Shown here in pieces: positions 8,851 through 14,531 of a stretch of DNA of 64,000 nt. Both the position numbers and the translations under genes were made by a program. Numbering within the stretch: position 1 is the stretch's first letter; every line of letters starts with the position of its first letter. This DNA is from Corallococcus sp. AS-1-6 (lineage in GTDB: Bacteria > Myxococcota > Myxococcia > Myxococcales > Myxococcaceae). Below the pieces are notes generated by a model, which was not told where the DNA came from, searched no databases, and saw nothing but the letters and a program-made list of their open reading frames with translations. The stretch lies in NCBI RefSeq assembly GCF_020037015.1, contig NZ_JAIQDE010000004.1:124001-188000 (forward strand). The letters are read 5' to 3'.

Positions 8851-9207
8851 CTACTCAGCGAACCTGCTGACACGTCCGTTCGTGAACGTGACCGACTTTT
8901 CCTGAGCGCACCGGGCGCGTTCATACCGCGCGGTGGCAATGTCTATTCTTGCAGCGGCGGAAGGGCAGCCTCGACAATACATCCAGACGGATGTTTGGCC
9001 GTTCTGGCCTGTCTCGGCTTTCCGTCCGCACGGCTTCCCCCAGGAAGCTTGCACCCCCTCCTCGGGCATCCCGAGAATGATCTTGCGGCGGCGGACAGCG
9101 TCCCGCTCTTCGTCCGAAACATCGGCGCGCTGCAAGTACTGCTTGCGAAACGATGAGCAGCCGGCGGCACTCGCCAGCACCAGAGCAGCAACCAGCACAC
9201 GAAGCAT
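8851..9207 (-). CDS. Small lipoprotein with a BamE/SmpA-like motif (prophage cargo)
   Basis: A 118-residue protein with a lipoprotein signal peptide: a hydrophobic stretch MLRVLVAALVLASAAGC with the likely lipidated Cys at 17. The mature part has IILGMPEEGVQASWGKP, which matches the G-M-x4-V-x3-W-G-x-P pattern of BamE/SmpA-like outer-membrane lipoproteins, plus four further Cys. It is the last gene of a leftward unit with the zinc protein and the sigma factor, and lies tail to tail with the tail-fibre gene. Phages often carry such a gene as a moron that alters the lysogen surface. That role, or a spanin-like one, is inference. Confidence 0.65.
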   Translation of the reverse strand: MLRVLVAALVLASAAGCSSFRKQYLQRADVSDEERDAVRRRKIILGMPEEGVQASWGKPCGRKAETGQNGQTSVWMYCRGCPSAAARIDIATARYERARCAQEKSVTFTNGRVSRFAE

Positions 9208-9287
9208 GTCACCCCCATCCGTGTTGGACAGGACCTCCGTAGCATGGAGCCGTGTGCGTCGGCACCTGACAGGCGTTCAGCTTTCCG

Positions 9288-9587
9288 CTACCCCAAAGGG
9301 GGTAGGGGCCGGCTGCACCCAGCGCAGTCCACGCGCCACAACTTGCGGTGTCGTCCGTTTAGCCGCGTTTCCTCCAGCCGGACGGAGCCCTCACGCGGGG
9401 CTACCTGGGCGCCGCACCGGCAGCGCCCGGCGCGGAGGTTGGGGCGCCGGCCCTGCTCGGCGCTCGCGCACTCCAGGTGTCGCGTGCCGGTGGCGGCGGA
9501 GTACTCCACGTACTCGCCCTTGAGGATGCGCCCGCCGCACCCGGCCGCGGTGCAGATGCCCGCCTTCTTCGCGACGATGGTGGGCAC
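9288..9587 (-). CDS. Small zinc-binding protein
   Basis: A 99-residue protein starting with GTG 9587, directly after the sigma-factor stop (9590-9592). Cysteines occur as C-x4-C near the N-terminus, RHLEC, CRC and CAGC, so up to two zinc sites are possible. Basic residues surround them, as in phage zinc-ribbon proteins that contact nucleic acid or RNA polymerase. The place behind a sigma factor suggests a transcription-related role, but this is only inference. No family name is claimed. Confidence 0.6.
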   Translation of the reverse strand: MPTIVAKKAGICTAAGCGGRILKGEYVEYSAATGTRHLECASAEQGRRPNLRAGRCRCGAQVAPREGSVRLEETRLNGRHRKLWRVDCAGCSRPLPPLG

Positions 9588-9589
9588 GG

Positions 9590-10603
9590 CTACGCTCCCA
9601 TGAGCGACGGAAGCCGGGACTCCACGCGCAGGAGTTCCAGGCCGAGCTGCGCCGTCGGACCCGCGGGGCGCCGACGCACGTCGCGGGGGGCGGCTTCGCG
9701 GTGGCGCCGCAGTTTCCCTGCCGTGTCATTGGGCAGCGCGGGCCCGTGTCCCAGGGCGTCGAGTTCCTTGCGGAGCCGCGCCAGTCCCCGGACATGCAGG
9801 TCATGCACCTGGGCCACCGGCAGGCGCAGCTCCTGCGCGAGCGTCCGCTCCGTGGCCGGTAGGCCATCACCCCGACTGAAGCCGGCCAGCGCCTGCACCA
9901 CCTCGCGCTGCAGGCGGGGCAGCCGGTACAGCGCGGCGAGGGCGGCATCGCGCTCAGCCACGTGCGCCTGCTGCGCGGTCGTCGTGTCCACCAGCCCCAG
10001 GCGCGCCTCTGCGTTCGCTGCTGAATCTCGGCCGTCCTCACCTTCGAGCAGGTGGTTCAGCGAGACGGTGGAGATGGAGCCCTCCCCCAGCGACAGGATG
10101 GAGGCCTCGTCCAGTCCCTGGGCGCGGAGCGCGGTGGACACCGCCACGCCCGTGGACCGCGCCGCGCGCTTCGCCCGCGCCACCTTCCGGCGCGCATGTC
10201 GCGTCACGTGGACGGCGCTGCGCTCCGCCGCGGCAGCCCGCTCCATCGCCTGCCGAGCCAGGCGGAGCACGTAGGCCGGGTACAGGCATCGCCCCGGGGC
10301 GCGGCCGGGCGTGAATCGGCGCCACGCCTTGTGCGTCGCCAACTGGCCCTCCTGCTCCAGGTCCTGCGCGCTCACCTTCCAGGCGCGCGCGATGCTGCCG
10401 GCCGCCCGTGCGATGTGCGGCTGGATCAGTTGCACGAGGCGACCTTCCGCGCGGCGCTGCTCCGGGCATCCGTCCGGGAGTTCACGCAGGAGATGCAGCA
10501 GCGCCTCCATCTCGTCGTCCGGGGTGGGGGCCGGCGGCAACCGTGCCGTGCCGGGCCGGGCAGCATGAGAGGTCGTGGCGCTAGGACGGGCACAGGCGGG
10601 CAT
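9590..10603 (-). CDS. Phage-encoded sigma-70-family RNA polymerase sigma factor
   Basis: A 337-residue protein with ATG 10603 behind a CAGGAG ribosome site. An N-terminal Ala/Pro-rich extension is followed by a region 2-like segment (LVQLIQPHIARAAGSIARAW, then DLEQEGQLATHKAWRRF), a region 3-like basic stretch (SAVHVTRHARRKVARAKR), and a region 4 helix-turn-helix (residues about 230-295, LYRLPRLQREVVQALAG and RTLAQELRLPVAQVHDLHV). The order fits a group 3/4 sigma factor rather than a fragment. A phage sigma factor would redirect host RNA polymerase to late or lysogenic promoters. It heads a leftward unit with the zinc protein and lipoprotein. The target promoters are not identified. Confidence 0.75.
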   Translation of the reverse strand: MPACARPSATTSHAARPGTARLPPAPTPDDEMEALLHLLRELPDGCPEQRRAEGRLVQLIQPHIARAAGSIARAWKVSAQDLEQEGQLATHKAWRRFTPGRAPGRCLYPAYVLRLARQAMERAAAAERSAVHVTRHARRKVARAKRAARSTGVAVSTALRAQGLDEASILSLGEGSISTVSLNHLLEGEDGRDSAANAEARLGLVDTTTAQQAHVAERDAALAALYRLPRLQREVVQALAGFSRGDGLPATERTLAQELRLPVAQVHDLHVRGLARLRKELDALGHGPALPNDTAGKLRRHREAAPRDVRRRPAGPTAQLGLELLRVESRLPSLMGA

Positions 10604-10958
10604 CAGGAACTCCTGCCCGTGCGCACGCGCGCAGGGGCGCTATACTGGCGTCCCCAGCGGTGCTTCCCCGGCGCTCCTGGCCTGTGCGGGCTCGACCGTC
10701 TTCCCCGGTCGGGCCCGTCGTCTTTCTGCCTACCGCCCTGCTCACCCGCACCCGCCGCCCGACCCGGCATCAACAGCATCCGCACAGGGCGTCGTCCAGC
10801 GACTGCCCATGTTTGGACAGAAGGGGCGGCCACGCTCCGGCACCCCCGACGTCCGTCGGTTGGATAGGTATATATCTATTGACTGCGCGTAGATATATAC
10901 CTATACCCGCCATCGCCGGCAGCGGCGTGCCGCCGCGTCATACCCCAGGGGGACGAGG
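10604..10958. other. Divergent intergenic region of 355 bp
   Basis: No convincing coding frame is visible between the leftward sigma-factor gene and the rightward small gene. The right part contains the AT-rich promoter/operator at 10864-10907. The left part contains TATACT at 10641-10646 without a good -35 partner. The rest is GC-rich and unremarkable. Confidence 0.6.
10864..10907 (+). promoter_or_regulatory. AT-rich sigma-70-type promoter with a 15-bp inverted-repeat operator
   Basis: A -35 box TTGACT (10879-10884) and a -10 box TATACC (10902-10907) are separated by exactly 17 bases. The -35 lies in the 11-base gap between perfect 15-bp inverted arms, ATAGGTATATATCTA (10864-10878) and TAGATATATACCTAT (10890-10904). 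The right arm fills the spacer between the boxes, where a bound repressor would block RNA polymerase. The arms stand out against the high-GC surroundings. It faces the two rightward genes at 10959 and 11271 and is a candidate prophage repressor operator. Confidence 0.65.
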
Positions 10959-11198
10959 GTGCCAGACGATGTGAAGAAATCGGATTCGGGCCTGCGGCAG
11001 AGGGCGCACCGGGGCAGCGTGGTGTTCAAGCAGTTGCTCCCGCACACCGCACGCTCGCGAAGCGCCCAGGTATTCCTGGTGAAGCGCCTCAAGGAACACC
11101 CGGAAGAGGGGGCAGAGGCCTCCGAGGCGGGGGTCGCGAGGATGGGGCTCGAGGAGGCTGCTCTCGCGCGCGGATGGGTCCCTCCAGACGACACCTGA
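10959..11198 (+). CDS. Small basic phage protein of unknown function
   Basis: A 79-residue protein starting with GTG 10959 after a CAGGGGGACGAGG leader, 51 bases downstream of the AT-rich promoter. It is helix-rich and charged, with a basic middle (HTARSRSAQVFLVKRLKEH) and an acidic Ala-rich tail ending GWVPPDDT. No family is recognised. It is the first gene after a regulated-looking promoter, so an early regulatory role is possible but not shown. Confidence 0.5.
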   Translation: MPDDVKKSDSGLRQRAHRGSVVFKQLLPHTARSRSAQVFLVKRLKEHPEEGAEASEAGVARMGLEEAALARGWVPPDDT

Positions 11199-11270
11199 TG
11201 GCTGTGGCCGAGCCCCTGCTCGCTCGGTTGGGACCATGATCTACGCTCAAAGCTGGAAAGGCCGGGCCGA

Positions 11271-12101
11271 ATGAATACGCGACACGAGCAGCCGTTGATG
11301 GAGCAGCACCAGGGCGGGGTAGGGCCGTACCGGTTCGGCCGGCGGCTGCGGGTGGGCGAAGGGCTGGGGCGCGTCTACGAGGCGCGTAACGAGGAGACGG
11401 GCAACCCGGCCTACGTGGTGACGCCCACGGGGGCAAGGGTGGACCTAGCGCCGGATGTGGCGCTCCAGTACCTCGTGACGACCTCCGTCCGCCCGGCCTT
11501 CATCGCCTGCGAGCTCGTCTCCGTCCCTTCTGGTGCCGACGCCTCCGCGGTGGAGGCGGAGATGTTGGACACGAGCGAGGACGTGATGGACATGCTGATG
11601 GCGGCGGGAGCGACAAAACAGCGGCTGGTCCACCTGCTGACGGGCCGCGCCCCGGTGCCGCGCCGAGCGCCGCCCTCCCCGGTGTCGGCGCCGCGCGCGA
11701 TCCGCCCGGCCCGTGCCCTTCGCCTCGTGACGGCCCTGTCCCTGGCGGCTGCCGGCGTCCTTCTCGCCGTCCAGGTGAGCGCTCCGACGCCGGAGCCCGA
11801 GCCTTTCGACGAGATGGCGCTACCGGAGTTGCCGCGCGAGCAGGCCGTGTTCACCGCCGGCTTCGCGTCTGGCGCAGGGAACCGGCTCCCGGAGCGCTAC
11901 CGCGTGCCGGACGCGCCGTTCAAGGGCCAGAAGGAGGCGCCCTGCTCCGGGCAGGAAGTCGCCATCAACGGTGGATGCTGGCTGAAGCTCGACGCTCAGG
12001 TGCCCTGCCCGAAGCAGGCCGGGGAGTGGAAGGGCGGATGCTACATCCCCGTGAGCGGCTCGAAGCCGGACAACGTGAGCGGCCCCGGCGGCCTGTACTG
12101 A
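11271..12101 (+). CDS. Truncated Ser/Thr-kinase-like membrane protein (no catalytic core)
   Basis: A 276-residue protein. Residues 18-50 look like the start of a myxobacterial Ser/Thr kinase domain: GPYRFGRRLRVGEGLGRVYE resembles the Gly-rich ATP loop. The usual lysine strand is replaced by NPAYVVTPTG, and no HRD or DFG motif follows. Residues 149-168 form one membrane segment ([20 protein letters not shown]). The outside part has four Cys (225, 236, 246, 257) in a PCSGQEVAINGGCW and CYIP context, which I know from the C-terminal tails of myxobacterial transmembrane kinases. It may interfere with, or act as a partner of, host kinases. It overlaps the 3' end of the opposing gene by 61 bases. 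Confidence 0.65.
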   Translation: MNTRHEQPLMEQHQGGVGPYRFGRRLRVGEGLGRVYEARNEETGNPAYVVTPTGARVDLAPDVALQYLVTTSVRPAFIACELVSVPSGADASAVEAEMLDTSEDVMDMLMAAGATKQRLVHLLTGRAPVPRRAPPSPVSAPRAIRPARALRLVTALSLAAAGVLLAVQVSAPTPEPEPFDEMALPELPREQAVFTAGFASGAGNRLPERYRVPDAPFKGQKEAPCSGQEVAINGGCWLKLDAQVPCPKQAGEWKGGCYIPVSGSKPDNVSGPGGLY

Positions 12102-12304
12102 TCGACGTTCGCCGCGTCTCCCAGCACGTGCTGGCCCGCGAGCACCGCCAGGGCCTGAGCCTCCGCCGCCCGGTGTTCCTCACGGGCAACTGCGAGCCGC
12201 GTCCGGGCCCCGTGACTCCCGTCCAGCCCGCGCATCGCCGCCTGCAGCTCCGCCTCCGCTTCGCCCAAGCGCTGAGCCAGCACCACCCGCTCCGTTGTCG
12301 TCAT
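12041..12304 (-). CDS. Short coiled-coil protein, unknown function
   Basis: An 87-residue protein starting at ATG 12304. Residues 8-60 are Ala/Glu/Arg-rich and likely form a helical pair (RLGEAEAELQAAMRGLDG, RLAVAREEHRAAEAQALAVL). It is the last gene of the leftward early operon. Its 3' end overlaps the rightward kinase-like gene by 61 bases, which is unusual but compatible with convergent transcription ending there. No strong ribosome site is seen. Confidence 0.5.
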   Translation of the reverse strand: MTTTERVVLAQRLGEAEAELQAAMRGLDGSHGARTRLAVAREEHRAAEAQALAVLAGQHVLGDAANVDQYRPPGPLTLSGFEPLTGM

Positions 12305-12335
12305 GCCGGGCGCGGAGAGCAGGAGGCGTGCCGGG

Positions 12336-12551
12336 TTACAGCGGCGCCGCCCAGTCCTCCGGCGGCGGCCCGCGCACGTCCGTCTGGGCCTCGCGGCTGG
12401 CCTCCCGGAGCGCGTCGTCCACCAGGTGGGCCACGCGCTCCACGTTCGCCGGGAGGACGCCGCCAGCCTCCAGGGCCTGCGCGTGCAGGCTCGCCGCGGC
12501 GGCTGTGAGGTGCAGCTTCACGACGGGCATCCTGGACACGGGCATGGCCAC
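12336..12551 (-). CDS. Small phage protein of unknown function
   Basis: A 71-residue protein with ATG 12551 behind a strong GAGGAGG ribosome site. It is mostly helical with a hydrophobic N-terminal half (KLHLTAAAASLHAQALEAGG) and an amphipathic second helix (NVERVAHLVDDALREASREA). It lies between the antirepressor and a small coiled-coil gene in the early operon. No family is recognised. Confidence 0.55.
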   Translation of the reverse strand: MAMPVSRMPVVKLHLTAAAASLHAQALEAGGVLPANVERVAHLVDDALREASREAQTDVRGPPPEDWAAPL

Positions 12552-12617
12552 CTCCTCGGCGGAAGGTGGCCATGCGCACGCGGTGCCGCAACGGCAAGCC
12601 GGACCGCGCCAAGCGCT

Positions 12618-13394
12618 TCAGTGGGCCAGGGACGCGGCCAACTCGGCGTAGCGCTCGCCCAGCCAGACGACACCGGCAGGTGTCACGCGCGTCTGGGAGA
12701 AGTCCTTCTCCACGCTGCCGGCCGCTGTGTGCAGGGTGACGAGGTTGGGCGGGAAGGCGAACAGCCCCCGCGCGACGTACTCGGCGTAGGGCTCCAGCTT
12801 CTTGTCGCGCCGCCGGAAGAGGATGCCGTCCTCCACCAGCCGCGCGTTGAGCGTCAGCGGTGGGATGCACAGGCGCTTCGCGGCGTCGCGCAGCGAGAGC
12901 AGCGAGTCCGCCTTCGCGTACCGGTCGACGAAGTCCACCGCGGGCTGCTGGGCGAGTAGTTGCGCCTGCTGGGACTCCACCTTCTCGGCCAGGTCCGCCG
13001 CGAGGCGCAGCGCCTCCGGGAGTGACTTCGGCACCGCGAAGGCAGGGGCGGGCGGCTGGGGCGCATTGCCCGTGGCCACCGCGATGAACGTCTGGATGAC
13101 GGCGACGTGGAAGGGCGGGGACACCCAGGCCGCGTAGGCGATGACGAGTTCGTGGCAGGCGAACGTCCCGCCGTTGCGACCGGTCACGACCTCCACCGGC
13201 GAACTCCTCACTTCTGAGGAGTTTCCCAGCTCGGCCGCCAGCGCCCTCGTCGAGCCCAGGCGAAGGAAGTTGGACGGCTGGTGTCGTGCCTCGCCGCCCG
13301 CCGCGAGGTGCAGGTCATTGAGGCTGAACCTGCCGTGGGCGTCCTGCGTGATGACGACTCCGGCGACCTGGATGCTGCTGGGCTGACAGGACAT
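12618..13394 (-). CDS. Phage antirepressor (KilA-N plus KilAC-like domains)
   Basis: A 258-residue protein. ATG 13394 is preferred because GGAGGAAG lies at 13397-13404; the longer GTG start at 13415 would put that site inside the gene. The N-terminal 100 residues have the KilA-N pattern (GRFSLNDLHLAAGGE, PSNFLRL, a GRNGGTFACHELVIAYAAWV strand). After a linker the C-terminal part (about 145-250) fits an antirepressor/KilAC domain (SLRDAAKRLCIPPLTLNARL, then the VTPAGVVWLGERYAELAASL helix). Such proteins bind DNA or repressor and favour lytic growth. It sits in the leftward early operon. Confidence 0.8.
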   Translation of the reverse strand: MSCQPSSIQVAGVVITQDAHGRFSLNDLHLAAGGEARHQPSNFLRLGSTRALAAELGNSSEVRSSPVEVVTGRNGGTFACHELVIAYAAWVSPPFHVAVIQTFIAVATGNAPQPPAPAFAVPKSLPEALRLAADLAEKVESQQAQLLAQQPAVDFVDRYAKADSLLSLRDAAKRLCIPPLTLNARLVEDGILFRRRDKKLEPYAEYVARGLFAFPPNLVTLHTAAGSVEKDFSQTRVTPAGVVWLGERYAELAASLAH

Positions 13395-13474
13395 GGACTT
13401 CCTCCGGTGGCGCACATGCGGGCGACCACCGCCGGGCGCCGCGGGGGTGGTGCGTGAAAGGGGTGGGAAAGGGG

Positions 13475-13903
13475 CTACCGGCCGTCGTGCGCGAGCAGCA
13501 GCCAGCGCAGGTGCCGGACGGTGCCGCGCACGTTGCCGTAGAGCAGGTTGAGGTGCTCAAGGACGAACACCTCGTCGTCCGGCGGCGTGACCAGGAGGCG
13601 CTCCTCGATGGCCTGCCGGAGGTAGACGACGAAGTCGAGCTGCTCCTGGTACGCGTCCACGAGCGCGTCGCGGCCGTTGCCCGCCTGGAGCGGAACGCCG
13701 TAGCGCTCGCGGCCCTGGGCGTCCCGGGCCTTCGCGTCCGCGCGCACCAGCGCCACCACGCGCTGCTCAGCCCAGGGTCTGTCGGCCGAGATGGGTGGGA
13801 GCCGAGCCTCGTCGAGGTCCAGGTCCTGCACCACGAGGTCCCAGACGGCGGGCTTGTCGTTGGCCACCGGCGGCGGCTGGGGCTTCAGCAGGTCGTCAGC
13901 CAT
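13475..13903 (-). CDS. Phage protein with an NGRD-LVDAYQEQLD motif
   Basis: A 142-residue protein; ATG 13903 overlaps the upstream stop (13896-13898). The core reads RYGVPLQAGNGRDALVDAYQ followed by a helix of the LDFVVYLRQAIEE type. I have seen this conserved pattern in small phage proteins, and it resembles part of an all-alpha NTP pyrophosphohydrolase, so a nucleotide-pool role is possible. The C-terminal helix (VFVLEHLNLLYGNVRGTVRH) could form a coiled pair. The enzymatic call is uncertain. Confidence 0.55.
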   Translation of the reverse strand: MADDLLKPQPPPVANDKPAVWDLVVQDLDLDEARLPPISADRPWAEQRVVALVRADAKARDAQGRERYGVPLQAGNGRDALVDAYQEQLDFVVYLRQAIEERLLVTPPDDEVFVLEHLNLLYGNVRGTVRHLRWLLLAHDGR

Positions 13904-14531
13904 GGACGGCACCGCCTTCCGACTTCCACGTCTCAAGGGCCGGGCGACGAAGGGCGGCGAGCAGGATGGCGTGGTCGCGCACTTCCGCCCAGAGGGTGCC
14001 GGTGGGCCACTCGTACTTGACCGTCCCCTTGCAGCCCGGGACGCGCAGCCACACCGTGCCCGTGCCGGAGGTGACGACCGTGCTCGCAACCTCCGCGCTT
14101 GGCAGCGTCTGACGCACCTCCGCGAGTACCGCTTCCCGGGCGAGCCGCCGCTCGGTGCGCTCACGCGCCTCAGCCTCCCGGCACGCCTCCGAGCACCAGA
14201 CGTCTTGCCCGCGCGTCACCGGGGGCGCCCACTCCATCTCGTGGCTGGCCTCCTCATCGGCGTTGTCCGCGCAGCGCCAGCAGCCTTCCTCTTCCACGCG
14301 GTGGGCGCAGTGGCTGCATTCGAGCCACCAGTTGATGGCGAGCAGCGCCTGGGCGGGCACCGGCCCTGGGGCATGCGCGTCCAGGCGGGGCTCGCGCCGG
14401 GCCTCCGTGTCGCGCGCGTCCAGCCCCTCCTTCCGAGCGCCACGCACCCGCGCACGTGCCTCGGAGCGCTCGAACACCACCTCGTGGTGATCGTCGTCCA
14501 GTTTCACCACCCACGCCACAAGGTCAGCCAC
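13896..14531 (-). CDS. Phage protein with a zinc-finger-like region
   Basis: A protein of about 211 residues. GTG 14531 is chosen because GAGG lies just upstream and the protein then begins MADLVAWVVKLDDDHHEVVF; an in-frame ATG at 14543 is also possible. A Cys cluster (WWLECSHCAHRVEEEGCWRC, then WCSEACREAEARE) suggests one or two zinc sites. The C-terminal part has mixed strands (TGTVWLRVPGCKGTVKYEW). It overlaps the neighbours on both sides, showing tight coupling within the early operon. No function is known. Confidence 0.55.
   Translation of the reverse strand: MADLVAWVVKLDDDHHEVVFERSEARARVRGARKEGLDARDTEARREPRLDAHAPGPVPAQALLAINWWLECSHCAHRVEEEGCWRCADNADEEASHEMEWAPPVTRGQDVWCSEACREAEARERTERRLAREAVLAEVRQTLPSAEVASTVVTSGTGTVWLRVPGCKGTVKYEWPTGTLWAEVRDHAILLAALRRPALETWKSEGGAVHG

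Noticed and set aside
10575-10892. Small plus-strand ORF upstream of the AT-rich promoter
   Set aside because: It overlaps the start of the sigma-factor gene and the promoter itself, and has low-quality composition.
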